DNA of 64,000 bases from Bacillus sp. RO2 (GCF_012911845.1 NZ_JAAXCU010000026.1:1-64000), one strand, 5' to 3'. Counted from the stretch's first letter, positions 1-8,758 are shown. Numbers and translations are program-made. The notes: a model not told the origin generated them from the letters alone.

Positions 1-58
1 GCATAGTGGGAAAGAAGGAAACGGTAACAGAGAAGGCGTCTCAATCATGCCCGGAAAG

Positions 59-610
59 AGTGAAAATGCAGAGGAGCGGTCGTCATAGGAGGTGTATGAC
101 GACCGGTGAGGGTGAAAAAGCAGAGGAGCGGTCGTCATAGGAGGTGTATGACGACCGGTGAGGGTGAAAAAGCAGAGGAGCGGTCGTCATAGGAGGTGTA
201 TGACGACCGGTGAAGGTGAAAAAGCAGAGGAGCGGTCGTCATAGGAGGTGTATGACGACAGGTGAGGGTGGAAAAGCAGAGGAGCGGTCGTCATAGGAGG
301 TGTATGACGACAGGTGAGGGTGAAAAAGCAGAGGAGCGGTCGTCATAGGAGGTGTATGACGACCGGTGAAGGTGAAAAAGCAGAGGAGCGGTCGTCATAG
401 GAGGTGTATGACGACAGGTGAGGGTGAAAAAGTAGAGGAGTCGTCGTCATAGGAAGTGTATGACGACCGGTGAAGGTGAAAAAGCAGAGGAGCGGTCGTC
501 ATAGGAGGTGTATGACGACAGGTGAGGGTGAAAAAGTAGAGGGGCTAGCGTCATAGGAGGTGTATGACGACAGGTGAGGGTGAAAAAGCAGAGGGGCAGT
601 GGTCATAGGG
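59..610. repeat. Tandem array A of 52-bp hairpin units (10 full units)
   Basis: The motif GAGGAG or GAGGGG recurs at 71, 123, 175, 227, 279, 331, 383, 435, 487, 539 and 591, always exactly 52 bp apart with no indels. Each unit holds an inverted repeat: left arm CGGTCGTCAT (first copy 77-86), 9-nt loop AGGAGGTGT (87-95), right arm ATGACGACCG (96-105), then a purine-rich linker. About half the units carry ACA for ACC in the right arm, which costs one base pair; the units at 435, 539 and 591 diverge more. The loop is a perfect Shine-Dalgarno sequence and the right arm starts with ATG, which opens a 14-codon frame in every unit. Function unknown. Confidence 0.95.
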
Positions 611-660
611 GATTTATCCTTAGATCATGTTGTAACTATTTTTGCACATTAATATGGACT

Positions 661-735
661 TGACTCCTCATCACCGTTATGAAGACCTCAGTGACGAGAA
701 TTTACAGTAAAGAGGTCCTCATCGCCACCGATATG
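661..735. repeat. Two degenerate hairpin units related to arrays B1 and B2
   Basis: TCCTCAT occurs at 665-671 and 716-722, 51 bp apart. Each is followed after a short loop by ATGAAGACCTC or ATGAAGG, recreating the arm-loop-arm layout of the arrays near 55 and 57 kb. The pair sits just downstream of array A, so both sequence classes of the 52-bp family are neighbours here. From about 736 to 878 I see nothing recognisable. Confidence 0.6.
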
Positions 736-878
736 AAGGTAATTGAATTAGTCAAAGAAATTCGCACGACTTCCACTTCAATCAACAAGAAAGCTACATT
801 AATTTAAGAGGTTATAAAAAAGGAAACTTTAACTGAAGTAGCTGATAATGCATTCATTTAACATTTATGCAATATTCA

Positions 879-990
879 GCAGTGTATTGGAACAAAAGGC
901 GAAGACTCCAGCGGGGGAGTAACGGTAGATTGAGACCTTACAACAAAGTGAGGAGGCTCAAGGCACCGTCCCGCGGAAAGGAACAGCGGT
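879..990. repeat. Dispersed ~110-125 bp intergenic repeat, copy 1
   Basis: This stretch shares the blocks AAGGCGAAGACTCC, GAGGAGGCTCA and GCGGAAAG with the copies at 32314-32440 and 47155-47281. It resembles a non-coding repeat scattered between genes in many Bacillaceae genomes (recalled, not searched). The terminal inverted repeat that is perfect in the 32-kb copy is largely lost here. Confidence 0.75.
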
Positions 991-1054
991 GATAAACCAA
1001 TCAACTTAACTAATACAATTTATGATTGACTATTTATAAAATTTCTACAATTTA

Positions 1055-1084
1055 TTGACGGTTCATTTAACGGAATGTTATTAT
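1055..1084 (+). promoter_or_regulatory. Candidate sigma-A promoter for the Phe/2-oxo acid operon
   Basis: TTGACG (1055-1060) and TATTAT (1079-1084) are separated by 18 bp and lie 38 bp upstream of the first gene. I looked for a sigma-54 -24/-12 element, as used by the B. subtilis bkd operon, and did not find one. Confidence 0.5.
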
Positions 1085-1121
1085 AGCGTTGAATAAACGT
1101 TATACGTTTTGAGGTGAACAC

Positions 1122-1505
1122 ATGAAGCCGGAACTAACCATAGGTACGAAACATTCCATTCAAATCACGGTTACCAACAAAATGTTTGCACAATTTGAAG
1201 GGGAACTGGTCCACCCCGTGTATTCCACCGCAATGATGGTATATCACATGGAGTGGGTTTCACGGCAAATGATATTAGGAGTTTTGGATGAGACGGAAGA
1301 AGGAATGGGTGCAGAAGTTAAAGTAAAGCACCTGGCACCGGCAAAAGAAGGAACTATTTTAACGTTAGAAGCAACGGTAGTGGGTATCAAGAAGAACTTC
1401 ATTATCACGAAAGTCCTAATATTTTCTGAAGATCGCATAATGGGCGAAGGGGAAGTAACGCAAGTGATAATACCAAAAAGTAAAATTAAAACAATGATAG
1501 ACTAA
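1122..1505 (+). CDS. FlK-like hot-dog acyl-CoA thioesterase
   Basis: A 127-residue single hot-dog domain protein, likely a cytoplasmic thioesterase. Thr36, Glu44 and His70 are spaced exactly as the catalytic Thr42/Glu50/His76 of fluoroacetyl-CoA thioesterase FlK, in the contexts VYSTAMM, MEW and KHLAP. The length is normal for the family. The ATG at 1122 is preceded by GAGGTG. It is the first gene of the operon that continues with phenylalanine dehydrogenase and a 2-oxo acid dehydrogenase complex, so its substrate may be the acyl-CoA made by that complex, or it may hydrolyse a stalled or toxic CoA ester. The family and catalytic residues are well supported; the substrate is inference. Confidence 0.8.
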   Translation: MKPELTIGTKHSIQITVTNKMFAQFEGELVHPVYSTAMMVYHMEWVSRQMILGVLDETEEGMGAEVKVKHLAPAKEGTILTLEATVVGIKKNFIITKVLIFSEDRIMGEGEVTQVIIPKSKIKTMID

Positions 1506-1532
1506 AAGAATAATTGAAAAAGGGTGGTTGCT

Positions 1533-2678
1533 TTGACAAATATGAAAACGCTTACTTCAGAAGTTGGAGGAATGGAGATGTTCGATAAAATTCAACAACA
1601 CCAACAAGTAGTTTTTTGTAATGATCCAGATACAGGGTTGAAAGCCATAATTGCGATACATAACACAACGCTTGGGCCAGCTTTGGGCGGGTGTCGTATG
1701 CAACCATATCAATCAGTGGATGCTGCTTTATATGATGTTCTTCGTCTTTCAAAAGGGATGACGTATAAATGCGCAGCAGCTGACGTTGATTTTGGCGGAG
1801 GGAAAGCGGTCATTATTGGTGACCCGAATAAAGACAAAACTCCAGAACTATTTAGAGCGTTCGGTCAATTTGTCGAATCGTTAAATGGTCGTTTTTATAC
1901 TGGTACTGATATGGGAACATCACCGGAGGATTTTGTGCATGCCTTAAAAGAAACGAATTGTATTGTAGGTGTGGATGAGGTGTATGGCGGAAGTGGGGAT
2001 TCATCAGTTCCGACAGCTCAAGGAGTAATCTACGGAATCGAAGCGACAAACCTTACACTATGGGGGTCAAAAAATCTTTACGGAAAAAGTTATGCAATCC
2101 AAGGCCTAGGAAAGGTTGGGGCAAAAGTGGCAGAGCAACTAATGCATGCTGGAGCAGACATTTATGTATCTGACATCAATGAATTCGCCATTAACCAACT
2201 CGTCTCTAAAGCGAAAGAGATTGGAGCAGGGATCAAAGTGGTTGGCGGAGATGAAATCTACTCGGTTGATGCAGATGTGTTTGTACCGTGCGCCCTTGGT
2301 GGAATCATCAACGACCAGACGATAGAACAGTTGAAGGTAAAAGCAGTGGTAGGTTCAGCCAATAACCAGCTGATCGAAAATCATCACTGTGCGATGCTGC
2401 AAGAAAAAGGGATCCTTTATGCTCCAGATTACATCGTCAATGCCGGTGGACTGATTCAAGTGGCAGATGAACTATATGAGCCAAACAAAGAACGTGTTCT
2501 TCGCAAAACTATGGCTATCTACAATTCTTTAATGGATGTATATAAAGAAGCAGAGAAAATGAATATTACGACAGTGGAAGCGGCAAATAACTTCTGCGAA
2601 CAGAGATTAGTAGATAGAAGCAGAAGAAACAGCTTCTTCACTCATTCCAAGCGACCAAAATGGTCAGTACGAGTTTAA
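1533..2678 (+). CDS. pdh: Phenylalanine dehydrogenase (NAD-dependent)
   Basis: Catalyses reversible oxidative deamination of L-phenylalanine to phenylpyruvate. The protein belongs to the Glu/Leu/Phe/Val dehydrogenase family but matches, from memory, the Lysinibacillus sphaericus and Bacillus badius phenylalanine dehydrogenases rather than leucine dehydrogenase: [37 protein letters not shown] and the C-terminal RRNSFF...PKW. Catalytic lysines are K79 and K91. The NAD motif is QGLGKVG. I chose TTG at 1533, five bases after AGGGTGG, because it gives 381 residues, the family length, with the short N-terminal extension typical of PheDH. ATGs at 1542, 1572 and 1578 (the last with GGAGG seven bases upstream) are alternatives. 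The position equivalent to specificity residue Asn145 of L. sphaericus is Val, as in B. badius (recalled). Confidence 0.88.
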   Translation: MTNMKTLTSEVGGMEMFDKIQQHQQVVFCNDPDTGLKAIIAIHNTTLGPALGGCRMQPYQSVDAALYDVLRLSKGMTYKCAAADVDFGGGKAVIIGDPNKDKTPELFRAFGQFVESLNGRFYTGTDMGTSPEDFVHALKETNCIVGVDEVYGGSGDSSVPTAQGVIYGIEATNLTLWGSKNLYGKSYAIQGLGKVGAKVAEQLMHAGADIYVSDINEFAINQLVSKAKEIGAGIKVVGGDEIYSVDADVFVPCALGGIINDQTIEQLKVKAVVGSANNQLIENHHCAMLQEKGILYAPDYIVNAGGLIQVADELYEPNKERVLRKTMAIYNSLMDVYKEAEKMNITTVEAANNFCEQRLVDRSRRNSFFTHSKRPKWSVRV

Positions 2679-2694
2679 TAGAGGGGGAAATAAG

Positions 2695-3759
2695 GTGATA
2701 AATCAATTTCCTATCATACAGATTATCGATAATCAAGGAAATATCCTTGATAAAACGTATGAAGAAAGAATCACAGAAGATCTTGCAAAGTCAATGTATA
2801 GACACTTACTTAGAATTCGCACCTTTGACAAAAAATGTATTAGTCTTCAACGACAAGGCCGCATCGGCACCTATGCTCCATATGAAGGGCAAGAAGCTTC
2901 CCAAGTAGGGAGTGCGATGGCATTGAATGATGAAGACTGGCTATTTCCTTCTTATAGAGACCACGGTGCTACCATGACGTTCGGTCACTCCCTTCGCAAT
3001 ATTCTCCTGTTTTGGAATGGGAGAAATGAAGGGTGTATTCCGGCAAATGGGAAGAAAGTATTTCCACCGGGGATTCCAATAGCAACACAGTTACCACATG
3101 CTGTAGGCGCAGCCTATGCAGAGAAAAGAAAAGGAACGAAAAATGCAAGTATTGTTTATTTCGGGGATGGAGCAACATCTGAAGGTGATTTTCATGAAGG
3201 GTTAAACTTTGCAAGCGTTCTTAAGGCGCCGGTTGTGTTTTTTAACCAGAACAATCATTTTGCCATTTCGGTACCTTTATCAAAACAAATGAATACTGAA
3301 ACTATTGCTCAGAAAGCACTAGCTTATGATATGAGAAGTGTCCGTATAGATGGTAATGATGTTTTCGCCGTTTATTTTCATACGTTGGAATCATTAGAAC
3401 AAGCAAGAAATGGGGAGGGTCCAACCTTAATCGAAGCGGTAACATGGAGATATGGTGCTCATACGACAGCTGATGACCCAACCAAATACAGAGACCAATC
3501 AGAAAATGAGAAAAGACGTGAGAATGACCCTGTTCTTCGTTTGGAACGCTTTATGAAAAATCAAGGCTGGTTTACAGAAGACTGGAAAGAATCAATGTTA
3601 GTGGATCTTTCTCAAGAAGTCGATACTGCAATAGAAGAAATGGAGAATTTTCCTAAGGCAGACCCTGCTGACATGTTCGACTACGTGTTTGAAAAACCGA
3701 CATGGGGAATTGAGCAGCAGAAAAAGGAACTTCTTAACATGATGAGAGGTGAAGCATAG
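2695..3759 (+). CDS. 2-oxo acid dehydrogenase E1 alpha subunit (PdhA-like)
   Basis: Thiamine diphosphate-dependent decarboxylase subunit, 354 residues. The sequence is of the pyruvate dehydrogenase E1alpha type: SLQRQGRIGTYAP near residues 48-60, the ThDP/Mg motif FGDGATSEGDFHEG near 155-168 ending in NQNNHFAIS, and RYGAHTTADDPTKYR near 248-262. GTG at 2695 follows AGGGGG by about eight bases. Its stop codon overlaps the E1beta start by one base, so the two are translationally coupled. Sequence type suggests a PDH-like enzyme, yet the neighbour is phenylalanine dehydrogenase, so the substrate may be phenylpyruvate or branched-chain 2-oxo acids rather than pyruvate (inference). Confidence 0.85.
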   Translation: MINQFPIIQIIDNQGNILDKTYEERITEDLAKSMYRHLLRIRTFDKKCISLQRQGRIGTYAPYEGQEASQVGSAMALNDEDWLFPSYRDHGATMTFGHSLRNILLFWNGRNEGCIPANGKKVFPPGIPIATQLPHAVGAAYAEKRKGTKNASIVYFGDGATSEGDFHEGLNFASVLKAPVVFFNQNNHFAISVPLSKQMNTETIAQKALAYDMRSVRIDGNDVFAVYFHTLESLEQARNGEGPTLIEAVTWRYGAHTTADDPTKYRDQSENEKRRENDPVLRLERFMKNQGWFTEDWKESMLVDLSQEVDTAIEEMENFPKADPADMFDYVFEKPTWGIEQQKKELLNMMRGEA

Positions 3760-4754
3760 TGGAAACGGCATTGAAAACGAAAACATTGACAATGGTTCAA
3801 GCAATTACGGATGGGTTAGATACCATGCTTCGAGAAAACAAAAATGTACTTCTCATGGGCGAAGACATTGGGGTAAATGGTGGTGTTTTCCGGGCTACAG
3901 AAGGCCTGCAACAAAAATATGGCGAAGACCGTGTGATTGATACACCTTTAAGTGAAGCTGGTTTCATTGGAGCTGCAATCGGTATGGCGATAAATGGTTT
4001 CCGTCCGGTAACAGAGATACAATTTCTTGGATTTATTTATCCTGCCTACGAACAGATCATGACACATGCATCAAGGATTAGAGCTAGAACGATGGGGCAT
4101 TATACGGTCCCTATGGTCATCCGGGCACCATATGGGGCAGGAGTAAGGGCACCAGAAATCCACTCAGATAGTACAGAGGCAATTTTCACCCATATGCCGG
4201 GAATCAAAGTGGTTTGTCCGTCTAATCCATATGACGCCAAAGGATTATTGATTGCTGCAATCGAGGATCCAGATCCTGTACTATTTTTAGAGCCGATGCG
4301 TTGTTATCGATCTGTAAGAGAAGATGTACCTGAAGGGAAATATACGGTGGAAATCGGGAAAGGAAAGATTTGCAAGGAAGGCGAGGATGTTACCATTATC
4401 GCTTGGGGAGCGATGGTTCCTGTTGCCCTTCAATCTGCAAAAAAACTAGAATCAGAGGGTGTTAGTTGCGAAGTAATTGACTTAAGAAGCCTCTACCCTA
4501 TTGATAAAGATATCATTGCAGAATCTGTACAGAAAACTGGTAGAACGGTTATTGTTCACGAAGCGCATGCGGCAACAAGTGTTAGTGGAGATGTTCTTGC
4601 CATTATCAATGAAACATCATTCCTCTATCAAAAGGCGCCAGTGGAGCGAGTAACGGGATTTGATGTGCCTGTTCCTTATTTCGGTTTTGAAGACTACTAT
4701 CTGCCTACTACTGACAGAGTCGTTGCGGCAGTAAATAAAGTGATGAAGTTTTAG
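3759..4754 (+). CDS. 2-oxo acid dehydrogenase E1 beta subunit (PdhB-like)
   Basis: 331 residues, the partner of E1alpha in the heterotetrameric E1. Typical E1beta landmarks are LMGEDIGVNGGVFRAT near residues 32-47, DTPLSEAGFIGAAIGMA, and EIQFLGFIYPAYEQI, followed by a C-terminal transketolase domain (IIAWGAMVP, DLRSLYPID, VHEAHAA). The start is GTG at 3759, sharing its G with the E1alpha stop; GAGAGGTG lies just upstream inside E1alpha. Length is standard. It must act with the E1alpha, E2 and E3 encoded on either side. Confidence 0.85.
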   Translation: METALKTKTLTMVQAITDGLDTMLRENKNVLLMGEDIGVNGGVFRATEGLQQKYGEDRVIDTPLSEAGFIGAAIGMAINGFRPVTEIQFLGFIYPAYEQIMTHASRIRARTMGHYTVPMVIRAPYGAGVRAPEIHSDSTEAIFTHMPGIKVVCPSNPYDAKGLLIAAIEDPDPVLFLEPMRCYRSVREDVPEGKYTVEIGKGKICKEGEDVTIIAWGAMVPVALQSAKKLESEGVSCEVIDLRSLYPIDKDIIAESVQKTGRTVIVHEAHAATSVSGDVLAIINETSFLYQKAPVERVTGFDVPVPYFGFEDYYLPTTDRVVAAVNKVMKF

Positions 4755-4772
4755 TATAAGGGGGTTCAACGT

Positions 4773-6026
4773 ATGATCGAGGTCAAACTTCATGATATTG
4801 GGGAAGGAATGACACAGGCTGATATTTTATCTTTTTTTGTGAAAAAGGGAGATAAAGTAAAGCCAGATGAGCCTCTAGTTGAGGTACAGACAGATAAAAT
4901 GACTGCTGAAATACCGGCACCACTTGCTGGAGTCATCAAAGAGATATTAGTAGAGGAAGGGGAAACCATTTCAGTTGGTACCACTTTATTTTTATTAGAA
5001 GCTGAATCAGCTGGGAAGGAATTAATAACGGCTCCCAATTCTACAGATAAAAACATTTCCACAAATGCTGTCGATACAACAAGAGAGCATCAACCACAAA
5101 CAAAGCTTAAATCATTTAGAATCATGGCGGCCCCATATACAAGAAAGATTGCGAGGGACGCAGGAGTTGATATTGAACAAATTGAGGGGACCGGCCTTGC
5201 TGGAAGAATTACTGATGAAGATGTATATAGATTCATAGAAAGTAAAGAGCAGCCTGCACCAAAAGTTGAAATGAAAGAACAGCCCGTTCAGCCACCTCAA
5301 TCCGATACAGAATTAAATGATTATCAAGAACCTACAACTGTCATTCCATACAGAGGCCGGAGAAAACAGATAGGCAAAAAAATGTCACAGTCACTTCTTA
5401 CGATTCCTCATTGCACTCATTTTGAAGAAATAGATGTGACAAATATTTTAGAACTCAGGGAGATTTGGAAAAAAAGCAATCAAAACATTTCAGCAACTGC
5501 TCTATTCTTAAAAGCCATATCCATCGCCCTAAAAGATTATCCAATCTTTAATGCCAGATTGAATGAGCAAGAAGAGACAATCGAGTTAATGAGAGAACAT
5601 CACATAGGAATAGCTACCGATACAGAAGAAGGACTGATTGTCCCTGTGATCCGTAATGTAGAGAAAAAGTCATTAAAAGAAATACATGCCAATTTAAAAG
5701 AGTTAACAAAAAAGGCACTGGATAATAAGATTTCCATGAAGGAATTGACTGGCGGCAGTTTTACAATCAGTAATGTTGGTCCTCTTGGGGGAAGTATTGG
5801 CGCTACACCAATTATCAATCAGCCGGAAGTGGGCTTGATCTCCTTCCACAAAACCAAAAAGCGACCAGTTGTAAATGAGCAGGATGAAATTGTTATACGT
5901 TCCATCATGAACATTTCTATGTCCTTCGATCATCGTGTGGCAGATGGAGCTACAGCTGTAGCATTTACCAACAGGCTGACTCAACTTTTAGAAGAACCAA
6001 AATTATTAATGCTGGAGCTGGTTTAA
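4773..6026 (+). CDS. 2-oxo acid dehydrogenase E2, dihydrolipoyl acyltransferase
   Basis: 417-residue E2 core enzyme. There is a single lipoyl domain (residues 1-76) with the lipoylated Lys42 in VQTDKMTAE, then a linker rich in Thr, Asn and Gln. A peripheral-subunit-binding domain spans about 120-156 (APYTRKIARDAGVD). A proline/glutamine-rich linker leads to the catalytic domain (190-417), ending in the active-site motif SFDHRVADG with His387. One lipoyl domain and overall length resemble BkdB. RBS AGGGGG precedes ATG 4773. It transfers the acyl group from E1 to CoA; the acyl group is not decided by sequence. Confidence 0.87.
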   Translation: MIEVKLHDIGEGMTQADILSFFVKKGDKVKPDEPLVEVQTDKMTAEIPAPLAGVIKEILVEEGETISVGTTLFLLEAESAGKELITAPNSTDKNISTNAVDTTREHQPQTKLKSFRIMAAPYTRKIARDAGVDIEQIEGTGLAGRITDEDVYRFIESKEQPAPKVEMKEQPVQPPQSDTELNDYQEPTTVIPYRGRRKQIGKKMSQSLLTIPHCTHFEEIDVTNILELREIWKKSNQNISATALFLKAISIALKDYPIFNARLNEQEETIELMREHHIGIATDTEEGLIVPVIRNVEKKSLKEIHANLKELTKKALDNKISMKELTGGSFTISNVGPLGGSIGATPIINQPEVGLISFHKTKKRPVVNEQDEIVIRSIMNISMSFDHRVADGATAVAFTNRLTQLLEEPKLLMLELV

Positions 6027-7463
6027 ATGGTTGTGGGCGAACTTACTCAAGAACGTGATGTAATGGTTATTGGTGGAGGTCCTGGTGGTTATCACGCTGC
6101 AATTAGAGCGGCTCAATTAGGTCGACAAGTTACCATTATTGAGAAAAACAAACTTGGCGGCGTCTGTTTAAATGAAGGATGTATACCATCCAAAGTACAT
6201 ACTGCAGCAGCGCAATCTTTCCAAAGGATGGAATCTTTTCTGCAACTAGGGCTAGATACTAGCGGTGTAACATTCGATATAACAAGGTTACAGGAACACA
6301 AAAAGAAGGTTGTGGAGCAATTGCTTCAAGGTGTCGTTGCATTATGTAAAGCTAATAAAATCGAGATCATAGAGGGAGAGGCCTCCTTTATATCCGCCAG
6401 AAAAATAGGGGTGGAGAATGGGCATCAATATGATACTTTCACTTTTAATGATGTAATAATTGCTGCCGGCTGCAATAAAAAACCGATCGCAGAAATACAT
6501 CATCATGCTCTAACACCAACTTCGATATGGAACCATGAAGAATTGCCGAGTGACCTAATATTATATGGAAACGATGATATTACCCTTGAAGCTGCAACAA
6601 CCTTTAACAGTTTAGGATCAAAGGTGACATTGATTCTTCCGCCAGAACAGCATGAGTTTACATTTGACCCTGCCATTAACAAGGAGCTGCAGAGACAGTT
6701 AAAAAAACAAAAAATTAAACTCTATAAGACTGATACTACTCCTAAGTTCAGGTTTGATGAGATTCAGTGGGAAGTGTCATTTGAAAACGGTAAGAATGAA
6801 TCAGTTATTTTGGAGAGTTCTCATCTATATTGTGCGGAAGAAAGAAACCCGGTAACAGAATCACTTGGTATTCAGCGTGCAGGCATTCATTTGAGTGATG
6901 AAGGCTTTATTAAAATCAATGAAGCATGCCGTACTAATATTGCCTCCATTTATGCTATTGGCGATATTACAGAAGGCCCTGCCTTAGCAGTTAAAGCCAT
7001 TAAACAGGGAAAAGTGGCCGCGGAAAACATTGCAGGCCAACAATCCGAGTGCGATTTTACTTTTCTACCTAGAATCGTTCAGTCCATCCCTCCAATTGCA
7101 TCTGTCGGAATGACTGAAACAGAAGCGATCGAAAATGGATTTGAAGTGAAGGTAGGAGAAAGCAGCCTGCAATCAAATGGTTATACAAGCATTCTTGGCC
7201 AAAAAGAGGGGTTCACTAAAACTGTTACTGACGCCAAAACAGATCTAGTATTGGGTATACATATGATGGGAGCCCAAGCGGTAGAAATGGTTAGTACCGG
7301 AACTCTTGCTTTAGAAATGGTTGCAAGAGAAGAGGATTTGCTGTTTCCTTCCTACCCGCACCCGAGTGTAAATGAAAGTATGTGGGAGTCGGTGGAGGAT
7401 CTTGAAGGAAAAGCAATTCATAAGGTCCCGAAAGTGACAAAACAAAAAGTAACTTCGTCATGA
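6027..7463 (+). CDS. Dihydrolipoyl dehydrogenase (E3), divergent
   Basis: 478-residue FAD flavoprotein closing the complex; the start directly abuts the E2 stop. The FAD motif GGGPGGYHAAIRAAQ (16-30), redox disulfide Cys47/Cys52 in GGVCLNEGCIPSK and the C-terminal active-site pair HP...E (YPHPSVNE) are intact, so dihydrolipoamide oxidation looks possible. The NAD-binding region is odd. Where E3 proteins carry GGGYIG, this one has YGNDDIT around residue 181, and the usual GRRPN and LAHKA motifs read AEERNPV and LAVKA. Either the NAD pocket has diverged or the protein uses another acceptor. The family call is firm. Confidence 0.83.
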   Translation: MVVGELTQERDVMVIGGGPGGYHAAIRAAQLGRQVTIIEKNKLGGVCLNEGCIPSKVHTAAAQSFQRMESFLQLGLDTSGVTFDITRLQEHKKKVVEQLLQGVVALCKANKIEIIEGEASFISARKIGVENGHQYDTFTFNDVIIAAGCNKKPIAEIHHHALTPTSIWNHEELPSDLILYGNDDITLEAATTFNSLGSKVTLILPPEQHEFTFDPAINKELQRQLKKQKIKLYKTDTTPKFRFDEIQWEVSFENGKNESVILESSHLYCAEERNPVTESLGIQRAGIHLSDEGFIKINEACRTNIASIYAIGDITEGPALAVKAIKQGKVAAENIAGQQSECDFTFLPRIVQSIPPIASVGMTETEAIENGFEVKVGESSLQSNGYTSILGQKEGFTKTVTDAKTDLVLGIHMMGAQAVEMVSTGTLALEMVAREEDLLFPSYPHPSVNESMWESVEDLEGKAIHKVPKVTKQKVTSS

Positions 7464-7504
7464 CACGTTGGCGCGTCAAAGCATTCTAGCTTTAAACGAG
7501 ACTC

Positions 7505-7534
7505 TTGCAGACTATGAAAATAATAGATTATATT
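7505..7534 (+). promoter_or_regulatory. Candidate internal promoter upstream of hpd
   Basis: TTGCAG (7505-7510) and TATATT (7529-7534) are 18 bp apart, in the 118-bp gap between the E3 gene and hpd. A short hairpin AAAGC-ATTCTA-GCTTT lies at about 7478-7493 but lacks a T run, so the gap need not end the upstream transcript. Confidence 0.4.
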
Positions 7535-7581
7535 ATATTCAGAATAATAATATTTTTTAAAAAAGATCAGGAGGGATATTT

Positions 7582-8700
7582 ATGAACGTAGAAAAAACGA
7601 TGCAATTAAAAGAGCAAGCAGAAGAAGTTTTCCCCGTAAAAGATGTTGACTATTTGGAGATATACACTGGCAATGCCAAACAAGCTTCTCATTTTTTCGC
7701 TACCACATTCGGATTTCAGCCTATTGCTTATTCAGGATTAGAGACAGGCAACAGGGAAACCGTTTCCTATGTTTTAAAACAGCGTAATGTACGACTTGTC
7801 ATTACAGGTTCCCTTAAACAAGATACAAAGATTTCTGAGTTTGTTAAAAAGCATGGAGACGGAGTAAAGGATATTGCGCTTGTCGTGGAAGATGTTGAAA
7901 GTGCTTACAACGGAGCGGTGGAAAGAGGAGCGATAGCTATACAACCCCCACAAGAGCTGACAGACGAGCACGGAACATTGAAGAAAGCGGTAATTGGTAC
8001 ATACGGAGATACCATTCACACATTGGTTGAACGCAAAAATTATAATGGGGTATTCATGCCTGGATTCAAGGCATACACGAACTCCACTCCAGTTAAGGAC
8101 GCTGGCATTATCGGAATCGATCATGTGGTGGGGAACGTAGAACAAATGGAAGAATGGGTTGCTTACTACGAAAAAGTAATGGGCTTCAAAGAAATGACTC
8201 ATTTTACAGATAAAGATATTAACACAGAATATTCCGCCCTAATGTCAAAAGTAATGCACAATGGCGGCAGAATCAAATTCCCAATCAATGAACCTGCGGA
8301 AGGAAAAAGAAAATCACAAATTGAAGAATACTTGGAGTTCTATAATGGCGCCGGTGTTCAACATATCGCTATTTTAACGGAAGACATTGTTCAGACAGTA
8401 AGCAAACTAAAAGAAAATGGTGTAGAGTTTCTAAATACTCCTGACACTTACTATGAAATGTTGTCAGATAGAGTAGGGGAAATTGATGAGGAAATTGCAA
8501 AGCTTCGCGAACTGAGCATACTGGTTGACCGAGATGATGAGGGATATCTGCTTCAAATCTTTACAAAACCTATTGTAGATAGACCAACCCTTTTCATTGA
8601 AGTTATCCAGCGTAAGGGAGCAAAAGGCTTTGGTGAAGGAAATTTCAAAGCATTGTTTGAATCCATTGAAAGAGAGCAAGAATTGAGAGGAAATCTGTAA
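7582..8700 (+). CDS. hpd: 4-hydroxyphenylpyruvate dioxygenase
   Basis: Fe(II)-dependent dioxygenase of the vicinal-oxygen-chelate fold that converts 4-hydroxyphenylpyruvate to homogentisate. 372 residues with two VOC halves. The iron ligands are visible as His181 (GIDHVVG), His261 (GVQHIAI) and Glu340 (FIEVIQR), with the spacing seen in Pseudomonas Hpd. Start ATG 7582 follows AGGAGG. It draws substrate from the aminotransferase encoded next and feeds homogentisate to the dioxygenase at 11430. Some Hpd enzymes also accept phenylpyruvate, the product of the PheDH upstream. Confidence 0.95.
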   Translation: MNVEKTMQLKEQAEEVFPVKDVDYLEIYTGNAKQASHFFATTFGFQPIAYSGLETGNRETVSYVLKQRNVRLVITGSLKQDTKISEFVKKHGDGVKDIALVVEDVESAYNGAVERGAIAIQPPQELTDEHGTLKKAVIGTYGDTIHTLVERKNYNGVFMPGFKAYTNSTPVKDAGIIGIDHVVGNVEQMEEWVAYYEKVMGFKEMTHFTDKDINTEYSALMSKVMHNGGRIKFPINEPAEGKRKSQIEEYLEFYNGAGVQHIAILTEDIVQTVSKLKENGVEFLNTPDTYYEMLSDRVGEIDEEIAKLRELSILVDRDDEGYLLQIFTKPIVDRPTLFIEVIQRKGAKGFGEGNFKALFESIEREQELRGNL

Positions 8701-8713
8701 GCACGTTACTAAG

Positions 8714-8739
8714 GGGAGGACCAGTTTCCTCCCTTTTTT
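8714..8739 (+). terminator. Intrinsic terminator between hpd and the aminotransferase gene
   Basis: GGGAGGA (8714-8720), loop CCAGTT, TCCTCCC (8727-8733), then TTTTTTA. The next gene's RBS TAGGAGG begins two bases later. The hairpin probably lowers read-through from hpd into the rest of the cluster. Confidence 0.75.
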
Positions 8740-8758
8740 ATAGGAGGTAGATTAAAGC

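Noticed and set aside
59-610. CRISPR array
   Set aside because: Units repeat in full over 52 bp, including the part that would be a unique spacer, so there are no variable spacers, and no cas genes lie in the window.
900-1120. Sigma-54 promoter for the 2-oxo acid operon, as for B. subtilis bkd
   Set aside because: No TGGCAC-N5-TTGCA-type sequence and no BkdR-like gene were seen in the window.
1524-2678. Leucine dehydrogenase, and the GTG start at 1524
   Set aside because: The family is right, but motifs and C-terminus match phenylalanine dehydrogenase. GTG 1524 lies inside the presumed SD; TTG 1533 gives the family length.
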